NCBI GenBank assembly: GCA_046545575.1
Contig: JBKGZM010000059.1
Coordinates: 1-11,859, forward strand
Length of the DNA: 11,859 bases
Direction of reading: 5' to 3'
Source: JAGXOF01 sp046545575
Lineage (GTDB): Bacteria > Chloroflexota > Dehalococcoidia > SZUA-161 > SpSt-899
Shown: in pieces, positions 1 to 6,547 of the stretch
Layout: each line of letters starts with the position of its first letter
Numbering within the stretch: the stretch's first letter is position 1
Program-made: the position numbers and the translations under genes
Notes under the pieces: model-generated
Databases searched by the model: none
Seen by the model: only the letters and a program-made list of their open reading frames with translations
Told to the model about the DNA's origin: nothing

Positions 1-397
1 CTTTCTCTTTCATGTGAGGAATGACAAACTTGGAAAATAGGAAAACCCCTTTCATATTCAGGTCAAAAATCCTATTCCACTCCTCTTCGGACATCTCTTC
101 GATTGGTGAGTTCGGTGGCATTCCCCCCGCAGCATTTATCAGGATATCAACCTTACCGAATTCACTGAGAGTTTTATCAACCACTTCACTCACTTGTTTG
201 CTATTCGTCACATCACATGGTAGGGCTATTCCCTTGCCCCCCTTCTTTGTCACTTCATTCAGGGTATCATTGGCCTCCTCTGTACTGATATCAGCAAGGG
301 ATACTGAACAGCCCTCCTCCACGAATTTGAGTGCTATAGCTCTTCCCATTCCTTTAGCAGCCCCGGTGATGATGGCTATTCTGTCCTCAAGTAACAT
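1..397 (-). CDS. SDR-family NAD(P)-dependent oxidoreductase, 3' end outside window
   Basis: The N-terminal 132 residues of a classical short-chain dehydrogenase/reductase are visible; the rest runs off the left edge. Residues 11-18 (TGAAKGMG) match the TGxxxGxG dinucleotide-binding motif. An acidic residue at D36, after the second beta strand, favours NAD over NADP. The adenine-contact D62 (CDV) and the structural NAAG motif at 88-91 are present, followed by an N114 context (LNMKG) typical of the family. The catalytic Tyr-x3-Lys pair lies beyond the window, so activity cannot be judged. The start is ATG at 397, chosen because AAGGAGG sits four bases upstream. The gene is divergent from the Lrp/AsnC regulator and may be its target. 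The substrate cannot be told; an alcohol, ketone or 3-hydroxyacyl compound would fit the neighbouring dehydrogenases. Family assignment is secure, specificity is not. Confidence 0.93.
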   Translation of the reverse strand, partial: MLLEDRIAIITGAAKGMGRAIALKFVEEGCSVSLADISTEEANDTLNEVTKKGGKGIALPCDVTNSKQVSEVVDKTLSEFGKVDILINAAGGMPPNSPIEEMSEEEWNRIFDLNMKGVFLFSKFVIPHMKEK

Positions 398-805
398 TGT
401 TCCTCCTTTTGTGAAATTTCAAATTTGCTTATTATCGCATCTCCGGATATCAATGGCGATTGATCTAATCGAAGCATCTTTTACCCTCCCATCATTAGAC
501 CGGGAAGCCAGAGGCTTAGATCAAGAAAAAGCTATTAATAGACCTGGAAAGATAAACAGAGTGATAAGAAAAGGCATGACTCCGTTGGCCTATCACCCCC
601 TTTGCTGCTCAACTTTTGCTTTTCAGCAATGCTTGCTGATCATCCTTTGTAATCAATAATACTTGTGGGCTTCGTTAAGGTCAATATTCTTGCTCAAATT
701 GTTTGCAGGATGTAGCATTCTGTGATATCATGGGAGCAAAATAGTATAGTGAAGATTGCTATATGAGTTATAGCCTTATGTTACTCCGTTGGCGAAGAGA
801 GGAAT
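398..805. promoter_or_regulatory. Divergent intergenic region between SDR gene and Lrp/AsnC regulator
   Basis: About 400 bases with no convincing gene; the open frame through it on the plus strand is the reverse of the SDR gene and its leader. It must hold the promoters of both divergent genes. Two short dyads of the size bound by Lrp/AsnC proteins are visible: CGATT-5-AATCG at 457-471, just upstream of the SDR leader, and CAGCAA-3-TTGCTG at 624-638. A TTGTTTGC sequence at 699-706 differs by one base from a TTGTTTAC motif repeated in the next spacer. Autoregulation and control of the SDR gene by the regulator are plausible inferences; no binding site can be proven by reading. Confidence 0.45.
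703..731 (+). promoter_or_regulatory. Candidate sigma70-type promoter of the Lrp/AsnC gene
   Basis: A -35-like TTGCAG (703-708) and a -10-like TATCAT (726-731) are separated by 17 bases, about 75 bases before the regulator's ATG. The same TATCAT hexamer is used in the stronger promoter at 1642-1670. An overlapping alternative, TTGCTC-17-TAGCAT at 690-718, is weaker. Confidence 0.35.
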
Positions 806-1249
806 ATGGTTGACCAGATAGATGAACAACTAATTAGGTTACTTATGCAGGATGCAAGGCGGAGCAGCAAGGCATTCGCTGAACAACTGAAGATAAGTCC
901 GGCTGCAGTCAGGCGCAGGATCAACAGGCTCATCGAGGAGGACGTCGTACGTATAATCGGATTCCCTGATCCTGCTAAGATGGGGTTTCCATTGAGGGTG
1001 ATAATATCACTCAACGTACTGCGCGAGAAAACCAATCACGTCATCGAAGAGTTGAACAAAAGGCCTGAGATCATATTCCTTGCCCCTACCAGTGGCCGGT
1101 ATGACATTGTGGCTATAGGGTGGTTCTCTTCAACTTCTACACTCTATGAGTTTATGGATACAGTGATAGGAAAAGTGGATGGGGTAACGAGCACTGAGAC
1201 GTTCATATGCCTCCAGCAAGCAAAAACAATGCGTGATGGCTTGTGCTGA
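806..1249 (+). CDS. Lrp/AsnC-family transcriptional regulator
   Basis: A full-length 147-residue regulator, normal size for the family. Residues about 4-50 form the AsnC-type helix-turn-helix, with helix 2 and the recognition helix in SSKAFAEQLKISPAAVRRRI (20-39) followed by the NRLIEEDVVR wing. Residues about 62-140 are the RAM (ligand-binding and oligomerisation) domain, with the characteristic SGRYDIVAIG segment at 96-105. Such proteins form dimers to octamers that wrap DNA and usually respond to an amino acid or related small molecule. The ATG follows GAGAGG four bases upstream. The gene is divergent from the SDR gene and upstream of the dehydrogenase/GlmL/AOR genes, so it is a good candidate for their local regulator, though this is inferred from position. 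A 484-base spacer separates it from the next gene, so it is probably its own transcript. The effector is unknown. Confidence 0.95.
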   Translation: MVDQIDEQLIRLLMQDARRSSKAFAEQLKISPAAVRRRINRLIEEDVVRIIGFPDPAKMGFPLRVIISLNVLREKTNHVIEELNKRPEIIFLAPTSGRYDIVAIGWFSSTSTLYEFMDTVIGKVDGVTSTETFICLQQAKTMRDGLC

Positions 1250-1560
1250 TTGGGTGCCGGGCATATCCCTGATTCTGGTTGTCTTTCCCCTTTTATTTTA
1301 GTGTATGTAGTTATTGATCACACGAGGTGCTTTCATACCAAGCTCTCTCTAATATTGATTAATTGTGGACTTCCCCCAAATCAAAAGGTAATAGCGGACA
1401 GTCCAAAGTTCAGGGTATTTCCCCGGTAAAGCGGTTTTGGGGGAGGAGAAGATGAGTTGTTTACGCTCTGTGATCGTTGTGCAGAGGCATGGTCAAGTGG
1501 GACGGTTTATACTTCATATGATTTGTTGATGTGGTAGGGTAGAACGCATGGACAATTTGA

Positions 1561-1628
1561 TGTAAACAATCTTGCATCATGTTGTTTTGCTCTTAGCAGA
1601 GCACATAATGATACTTTCTGTAAACAAT
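1561..1628. repeat. Operator-like array: direct repeats flanking an inverted repeat
   Basis: The decamer TGTAAACAAT occurs at 1561-1570 and again at 1619-1628. Midway between them (1588-1603) is the perfect dyad TGCTCT-TAGC-AGAGCA. A second decamer, ACAATTTGAT, is also duplicated (1552-1561 and 1624-1633), so the two flanking copies share composite sequence in permuted order. The array ends just upstream of the -35 box at 1642, where an activator or a wrapping regulator would bind. A member of the Lrp/AsnC family encoded next door is the obvious candidate binder; this is inference. Confidence 0.45.
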
Positions 1629-1641
1629 TTGATCATAAACC

Positions 1642-1670
1642 TTGACCTTGTTTTGGGTCACAAGTATCAT
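1642..1670 (+). promoter_or_regulatory. Sigma70-type promoter for the dehydrogenase gene
   Basis: TTGACC (1642-1647) and TATCAT (1665-1670) are separated by exactly 17 bases, a good match to the housekeeping consensus, about 65 bases before the ATG at 1734. The -35 box overlaps an inverted repeat TGACC-8-GGTCA (1643-1660), so a repressor bound there would block polymerase. The resulting leader carries AAAGGAGGG with about ten bases to the start codon. Confidence 0.6.
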
Positions 1671-1733
1671 TCGTACAGAAATAGAATGCTTGGGAGTGTA
1701 ACGTAATTTAAGTAAAAGGAGGGTAAAAGCAAG

Positions 1734-2837
1734 ATGAAAGCGGCGATTTATTATGGACCAGGAGATATCAGAATCGAAGAGATCAAAACACCTAAACCCG
1801 GGCGTTTGGGCGCTGTAGTGAAGATCGGAGCGGCCGCGGTATGTGAGATAATGGATGGGTCGTCCTGGCAGAAGCGAGGATTCAATCCCATAGAATTCGG
1901 AAAAGCCCGTGGCCATGAGTGGAGTGGAGAGATTGTTGAGCTTGGCGAGGATGTGACCGGGTTTGAGATCGGTGACAGGATATATCAAAACGCCGTTTTC
2001 AAACCCTGCTACACCTGTGAATCGTGCCGGTTGGGGGACTACTGGAAATGCATCAACTGGAAGGATGGCCTGATACAGCGGGGTATCCACGGGGCATTTG
2101 CTGAGTATCTTTGGATCCCCTTCCTCACCACTGAGACGGCGGCGAAGATGCCAAATTCTTTGACACATCGCGACCTGGCTATGGTGGAGCCGGTAGGATT
2201 GGGTGTAGGAGCGGCAAAGAAGCCCAAAGTCGATGATGTGACCCTTGTCGTGGGCCAGGATATCGTAGGGCTCGCCACGGTGGCCAAGCTTAAGGAGCTG
2301 GGTGTCCGAAAGGTCATTACCACCGACATTTCTCAGAAGCGCCTTAAGGCGTCGGAGGAAGCGGGGGCTGATGTAGTGATTGACAGCTTGAATGATGATC
2401 CGGTCCGGGCGGTTATGAAGGAGACACAGGGGTATGGCGCCGATGTTGTGATACTGGCGGACAAAAGGCCAAATGGGCTTACTCAGGCTATTGCTTCGGC
2501 ATGCCATGCAGGGATTATATGGCTGCTTACCTATTATTTCCATCCGTTTATGCTTGATCCGTCTTTGCAGGGTGGGACGTCATTCTGGATAGGTCCTGGT
2601 ACGGGCTATGAGAGTCCACCTGTTAGGTTTGATCCCAAGCTGCTGACCATCCATACTGCATGGGGGACCCTGGGGCCCAGGGTACCGCGCTGGCTGGAGG
2701 CGGCTCAGCTCATGGAATCCGGAAAGATAACGGCTGAGAAGCATGTGACCCATGTTTTCCCGCTGGAAAAGACCAGGGAAGCTTTTGATACTGCTCTGGA
2801 TGTCCATGAGTCGATTAAGGTCGTGGTCGAACCGTAA
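1734..2837 (+). CDS. Zinc-dependent medium-chain alcohol/polyol dehydrogenase-like protein
   Basis: A 367-residue medium-chain dehydrogenase/reductase, normal length. The N-terminal GroES-like catalytic domain has zinc ligands C37 and H61-E62 (GHEWSG); E152 in MVEPVGLG is the usual third or alternate ligand position. The structural zinc lobe is complete with C92, C95, C98 and C106. The Rossmann domain begins near 168, and D198 after the second strand favours NAD(H). Two features are odd: the glycine motif reads GQDIVG (174-179), with Asp176 where GxGxxG has its second glycine, and the catalytic Cys is followed by Glu-Ile-Met-Asp instead of the common Gly/His-Ser/Thr-Asp. These suggest a distinct subfamily with a non-standard substrate or weakened cofactor binding. 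The gene has its own promoter and is followed by strong hairpins, so it may be largely a single-gene transcript. The substrate is unknown. An antisense open frame covers it but has no family signature. Confidence 0.9.
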   Translation: MKAAIYYGPGDIRIEEIKTPKPGRLGAVVKIGAAAVCEIMDGSSWQKRGFNPIEFGKARGHEWSGEIVELGEDVTGFEIGDRIYQNAVFKPCYTCESCRLGDYWKCINWKDGLIQRGIHGAFAEYLWIPFLTTETAAKMPNSLTHRDLAMVEPVGLGVGAAKKPKVDDVTLVVGQDIVGLATVAKLKELGVRKVITTDISQKRLKASEEAGADVVIDSLNDDPVRAVMKETQGYGADVVILADKRPNGLTQAIASACHAGIIWLLTYYFHPFMLDPSLQGGTSFWIGPGTGYESPPVRFDPKLLTIHTAWGTLGPRVPRWLEAAQLMESGKITAEKHVTHVFPLEKTREAFDTALDVHESIKVVVEP

Positions 2838-2876
2838 CTTTTCCTGAGGGGCTGTACATTAGAGAGTGGACAAGGA

Positions 2877-2947
2877 AGTGGCGCAGAAAAGCAAGCTTTT
2901 CTGCGCCACTGGTTGACATGAACGGTCAACCAGTGGAGTTTTCTTTT
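2877..2947 (+). terminator. Two overlapping hairpins with T tract (terminator, possible attenuator)
   Basis: Hairpin A has perfect 16-base arms with only two bases between them (arms 2877-2892 and 2895-2910). Hairpin B has perfect 12-base arms (2906-2917 and 2925-2936) with a 7-base loop, and is followed by AGTTTTCTTTTTAT, a good intrinsic-terminator tail. The last five bases of hairpin A's right arm, CCACT, are also the first five of hairpin B's left arm, so the full versions exclude each other. It ends about 35 bases before the glmL-type start codon, so it terminates the upstream dehydrogenase transcript and may gate read-through into the next gene. No convincing promoter is seen between it and that gene. 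Confidence 0.75.
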
Positions 2948-2982
2948 TATATACCTGCAATGATTTCTCAGGGAAAATTATC

Positions 2983-4407
2983 ATGGGTTTGACGTTGGCT
3001 GTAGATTTTGGCAGCACGTTCACCAAGGTGGCGGCTGTGGATTTGGATAAAGGGGAACTGGTTGGTGTTGCTCAGTCCTCGACCACAGTGGATAGTGACA
3101 TAACCCTGGGATTGCGTGCTGCACTCGATAAGCTGCGAGGGGCGCTCGGCGTCGAGACGCTTGATGCACAGCGCATTGTGTCTTGCAGCAGTGCTGCGGG
3201 GGGATTGCGTATGGTGGTTGTCGGGCTGGTTAATGAACTGACTACCAAGGCTGCCCGAGAAGCTGCACTCGGTGCAGGAGCAAAGCTAGTGGGCACCTAT
3301 TCCTACGGCCTGAGCCCCGATGATGTGAGAGACATAGAACGAATAGCCCCGGATCTGGTCCTGCTTACGGGTGGAACCGATGGTGGAAATGAAAAGGTTA
3401 TTATCCATAACGCCGAGGTTCTGGCTGCCTCTCGTTTAGAGTCGCCAGTGATCATCGCAGGTAACAAAATGGCTGCTGCAAAGGTGCAGTCGTATTTGGA
3501 GGCGGGTGGCAAGTACGCTATGAGGGTTGAGAACGTCTTACCCGATCTCCACAGCTTGCATGTTGAGCCGGCCCGAGTTGCTATAAGGAATATATTTATG
3601 CAACGGATTACCCATGCCAAGGGACTGGATAGGGCGCAGGAGCTTGTCGGTGATATTATCATGCCGACTCCTATGGCTGTATTGAGGGGATCTGCCTTGC
3701 TGGCCAGTGGCGCTGGAGGTGAGAAGGGGATGGGGGAAGTAGTGGTGGTCGATGTCGGTGGAGCCACCACTGATGTATATTCGGTAGCCGAGGGTTATCC
3801 TTCTCAACAAGAAGGGATCATTGTCAAGGGTTTGTCGGAGCCGTATGAGAAGCGAACCGTGGAAGGGGATCTTGGCATAAGGTATAATGCACATTCGATA
3901 CTGGAGCTGGCAGGCAGTGAAATAATGACCGAGAAGATGAACAGTGTCACGGAGGCTATCCCGCAACTGGATTTGGAAGCGGCGGTTAAGCATTTGTCGG
4001 ATCATGTTGAGACGCTTCCTCAAAATGAAGAGGACTCCCTGATTGATATCGGCCTGGCTTCGACAGCGGTTGATATCGCTACGAAGAGGCATGCCGGGAG
4101 TCTTGAAGAAACCTACTTCCCATCTGGTAAGGCCAAGATTCAACGTGGGAAAGATCTGACAGGGGTCGAATGCGTGGTCGGAACGGGAGGGATATGTGTC
4201 TACTGCCGTGAACCGGGGTGCATATTGGCGTCGGCATGTTTTGATAAAAGAAGCCCCGAATCATTGCGCCCGCTTTCACCTCGTTTCTTTGTGGATGGCG
4301 CTTATATCCTTTACGCTGCAGGTCTTTTGGCTGATATCTCGGCTGAAAAAGCCGTAAAGGTGATAAAAGCGAACTTGAGAGAGGTGGAGGTTCCCTCGTC
4401 AGTTTGA
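2983..4407 (+). CDS. glmL: GlmL/MutL-family ASKHA ATPase (B12-mutase accessory type), with C-terminal Cys cluster
   Basis: A 474-residue protein of the glutamate mutase MutL/GlmL family, about the usual length. Actin-like ATPase motifs are clear: phosphate-1 DFGSTFTK (8-15), LLTGGTDGG (127-135), phosphate-2 VVVDVGGATTDVYS (254-267), and the family block RTVEGDLG (291-298). The C-terminal GTGG and the FVDGAYILYAAGLLA segment are also family-typical. Family members sit beside coenzyme-B12 carbon-skeleton or amino-mutases and are thought to protect or reactivate them. Here no mutase subunit is present within the window; the neighbours are an aldehyde:ferredoxin oxidoreductase and dehydrogenases. 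Unusually, residues 397-419 hold five cysteines (C397, C405, C408, C413, C419), including CxxCx4Cx5C, which resembles a metal or Fe-S site and is not a feature I know from the family. The ribosome binding site is weak (CAGGGA), consistent with controlled expression behind the hairpins. The symbol states family, not a proven role. Confidence 0.88.
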   Translation: MGLTLAVDFGSTFTKVAAVDLDKGELVGVAQSSTTVDSDITLGLRAALDKLRGALGVETLDAQRIVSCSSAAGGLRMVVVGLVNELTTKAAREAALGAGAKLVGTYSYGLSPDDVRDIERIAPDLVLLTGGTDGGNEKVIIHNAEVLAASRLESPVIIAGNKMAAAKVQSYLEAGGKYAMRVENVLPDLHSLHVEPARVAIRNIFMQRITHAKGLDRAQELVGDIIMPTPMAVLRGSALLASGAGGEKGMGEVVVVDVGGATTDVYSVAEGYPSQQEGIIVKGLSEPYEKRTVEGDLGIRYNAHSILELAGSEIMTEKMNSVTEAIPQLDLEAAVKHLSDHVETLPQNEEDSLIDIGLASTAVDIATKRHAGSLEETYFPSGKAKIQRGKDLTGVECVVGTGGICVYCREPGCILASACFDKRSPESLRPLSPRFFVDGAYILYAAGLLADISAEKAVKVIKANLREVEVPSSV

Positions 4408-4419
4408 GCATTTGTTTCA

Positions 4420-4440
4420 AGCAAGGGTCTAACCTTTGCT
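4420..4440 (+). terminator. Small hairpin after the glmL-type gene
   Basis: Arms AGCAAGGGT (4420-4428) and ACCTTTGCT (4432-4440) pair over nine positions with one G-T wobble and a three-base loop, beginning 12 bases after the stop codon. No T tract follows, so it may be a weak or factor-dependent terminator or an mRNA 3'-end stabiliser. Confidence 0.35.
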
Positions 4441-4465
4441 CTCGCGATGAAGGTCAGGAAGCGGG

Positions 4466-4495
4466 TTGACAAGGTGAAAACATCTAGTGTATATG
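4466..4495 (+). promoter_or_regulatory. Candidate promoter for the AOR/alcohol dehydrogenase pair
   Basis: A perfect -35 hexamer TTGACA (4466-4471) is followed after 17-18 bases by GTATAT/TATATG (4489-4495), a moderate -10. It lies within the 244-base gap before the AOR gene, giving a leader of about 150 bases. That leader contains the small dyad ACCCCTGGGGT and no further gene. The poor -10 box implies a weak or activator-dependent promoter. Confidence 0.4.
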
Positions 4496-4651
4496 TAGGG
4501 TGGTTAAGGTGAATTGAGAGATAACCCCTGGGGTGTGGAGAGAGTTAAGACGTGGTTCAATCTCCCAAGATCCAAAACGCTGATGTGGGAAATTACGGCA
4601 TCAGGTCTTCTTATAGAATAACAAGACTATGAAAAAAGGAGAGGAAACGAT

Positions 4652-6496
4652 ATGCTAGCAGGGTACATGGGAAAGATGCTATGGGCTGATCTGTCCCGAG
4701 GCACATTGGAGGATGAGCCCCTCAATGAGGAGCTCTGTCGCAATTTTCTTGGCGGTTATGGTTTAGGTGCCAAAATCACCTTCGACCGTCAGAAGCCTGG
4801 AGTGGACCCATTGGGTCCTGAGAATACCTTGGGCATAGTTACAGGGCCCTTTACTGGCACTCCCGCCGTTGTGGGCTCTCGTTACACTGTGGTGGGGAAG
4901 TCACCGTTGACACATGGTTGGGGTGATGCAAATTCGGGCGGGTCCTTTGCTCCTTACCTGAAGTTTGCTGGCTACGATGCAGTATTCTTTACCGGCATTT
5001 CGGATAAGCCTGTGTATCTCTTTATCGACAACGGCAAGGCCGAGTTAAGGGATGCTGGCCATATATGGGGTAAAGATAGCTTTGAGACTGAGGATGCTCT
5101 CAAGGCTGAGTTGGGTAATGATGTGGAGCTGATTTGCATTGGCCCGGCTGGGGAGAACGTCTCTCTTATATCAGCAGTGATGAACAACAAGGGCAGGGCA
5201 GCTGCCCGTTCCGGGCTTGGGGCCGTGATGGGCTCAAAGAAGCTGAAGGCGGTGGCAGTTAAAGGAAACCTGGAGGTCCCGCTTGCCGATGCTGCAAAGA
5301 CCAAGGAACTACGGAAGAAGAACCTGCGTGAGTTGACAGGGCACGTTGACATGTTGAGGCAGTATGGCACGCCGGCCATTCTTACCTTCTGTTCTGCCTC
5401 TGGTGATACACCGACGAAGAATTGGTCCGGGACATCAGTTATCGATTTTCCTGAGTACGAAGCCCTGGGAGGGGAAAAGGTGGTGGAACAGCAGGAGAAG
5501 CGATATGCCTGCTATCAATGTCCTATCGGATGCGGTGGGCACATGAAGGAAGGAACCGGGAAGTACAAATACGAGGCCGGTGCTCACAAACCTGAGTATG
5601 AGACGCTTGCCATGTTTGGGAACGATTGCCTTAACAGCGATCTTGAATCTATCATCAAAGTGAACGACATATGTAATCGGTATGGCCTTGATACGATCTC
5701 CACAGGATCAACGATAGCTATGACTATTGAATGTTTTGAAAGAGGCCTTATCACCAAGGCGGATACCGATGGGCTTGAGATGATTTGGGGAAACCATGAA
5801 GCCATCGTCGCGATGACCGAGAAACTGGCCAAGAGAGAAGGGTTCGGTGCGGTTATTGCGGATGGAACGAAGGTAGCAGCGGAGAGAATCGGCAAGGGCG
5901 CTGATGAATATGCCATGAACGTTCAGGGACAAGAAGCGGCAGCGCACGACCCGAGGTGTAACCTTCAGTGGGCGATATCATACAGGCTCGATCCCACGCC
6001 GGCCCGGCATACCCAGGGTGGGGAGGGGCATCCCCCCGGAGTGATGCCCGAGTATGATAAAGAGCCTGCCCATAACAGAGGATACCCACACAAGATAGGC
6101 AGTGACTTTACACATGTCATGGGAAGTGCCGGGCAGTGTTTCTTTGTGCACCTTGCTCTTCCTCACGTTGATTCGTTTATTGACACCCTGAACGCCATTA
6201 CCGGTTGGGGTGTGACCCTGGATGAATTGCTTGTGACGGGAGAGAGAATTGCTAATATCCGCCACGCGTTTAACATTCGTGAGGGACTGAATCCGCTCCA
6301 GTTCAAGGTTCCGGGCAGGATGGTTGGCAAGCCCCCACAGGCGGAAGGTCCATTGGCAGGAGTAACAGTTGATGAAGAGACTCTGAACAGGGATTACCTG
6401 ACTGCTATGGATTGGGACCTCGAAACAACCAAACCAAGCGAGAGGAAGCTATCAGAGCTGGGACTGGAAGGCGTGGCAGAACAGCTCTATACCTAG
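4652..6496 (+). CDS. aor: Aldehyde:ferredoxin oxidoreductase, tungsten-pterin type
   Basis: A 614-residue enzyme of the AOR family, full length. It begins with the family opening GYMGKMLWADLS, then FLGGYGLGAK, and has the pterin-contact regions GSRYTVVGKSP and WGDANSGG in the N-terminal domain. The [4Fe-4S] ligands are complete: C287, C290, C294 (CxxCxxxC) and C326. The DPTPARHTQG block near 450 is also characteristic. Such enzymes use a bis-pterin tungsten (sometimes molybdenum) centre to oxidise aldehydes to carboxylic acids and pass electrons to ferredoxin; some members act in reverse. They are cytoplasmic and oxygen-sensitive, pointing to an anaerobe. The ATG follows AGGAGAGG. The next gene, an alcohol dehydrogenase, starts 51 bases downstream on the same strand, so the pair is likely co-transcribed and links alcohol, aldehyde and acid to NADH and ferredoxin pools. 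The actual aldehyde is not identifiable. Confidence 0.95.
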   Translation: MLAGYMGKMLWADLSRGTLEDEPLNEELCRNFLGGYGLGAKITFDRQKPGVDPLGPENTLGIVTGPFTGTPAVVGSRYTVVGKSPLTHGWGDANSGGSFAPYLKFAGYDAVFFTGISDKPVYLFIDNGKAELRDAGHIWGKDSFETEDALKAELGNDVELICIGPAGENVSLISAVMNNKGRAAARSGLGAVMGSKKLKAVAVKGNLEVPLADAAKTKELRKKNLRELTGHVDMLRQYGTPAILTFCSASGDTPTKNWSGTSVIDFPEYEALGGEKVVEQQEKRYACYQCPIGCGGHMKEGTGKYKYEAGAHKPEYETLAMFGNDCLNSDLESIIKVNDICNRYGLDTISTGSTIAMTIECFERGLITKADTDGLEMIWGNHEAIVAMTEKLAKREGFGAVIADGTKVAAERIGKGADEYAMNVQGQEAAAHDPRCNLQWAISYRLDPTPARHTQGGEGHPPGVMPEYDKEPAHNRGYPHKIGSDFTHVMGSAGQCFFVHLALPHVDSFIDTLNAITGWGVTLDELLVTGERIANIRHAFNIREGLNPLQFKVPGRMVGKPPQAEGPLAGVTVDEETLNRDYLTAMDWDLETTKPSERKLSELGLEGVAEQLYT

Positions 6497-6547
6497 AGGG
6501 ATAAATCTGCATAACAACACTTTGAAAATATTAATAAGGAGGTAAAA

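Larger units (their letters stand above)
1250..1733. promoter_or_regulatory. Long leader/regulatory spacer upstream of the first zinc dehydrogenase
   Basis: Almost 500 bases without a convincing gene. Visible contents: a long-range inverted repeat TCCCCCAAA (1372-1380) / TTTGGGGGA (1436-1444); a 25-codon reading frame at 1452-1529 with a good Shine-Dalgarno (GGAGG five bases before ATG) but no recognisable product; three copies of GTAAACAA (reverse at 1457-1464, forward at 1562-1569 and 1620-1627); a 6-4-6 inverted repeat at 1588-1603; and a good promoter at 1642-1670. No clear intrinsic terminator is seen after the regulator gene. The length and repeat content suggest a regulated promoter region. 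Confidence 0.5.

Noticed and set aside
21..659. 212-residue plus-strand open frame
   Set aside because: It is the reverse complement of the SDR gene and its leader; the protein is Ser/Pro/Leu-rich without a family motif, while the opposite strand has a clear SDR with a ribosome binding site.
1593..2543. 316-residue minus-strand open frame across the first zinc dehydrogenase
   Set aside because: No recognisable motif and no ribosome binding site; the plus-strand frame has all zinc ligands of the dehydrogenase family.
2913..2941. Consensus TTGACA at 2913-2918 as a promoter for the GlmL-type gene
   Set aside because: No -10 match at 16-18 bases (GAGTTT), and the hexamer is part of the terminator stem.
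3538..4143. 201-residue minus-strand frame inside the GlmL-type gene (and a second at 3303-3770)
   Set aside because: Antisense to well-conserved ATPase motifs; no domain features or start signal.
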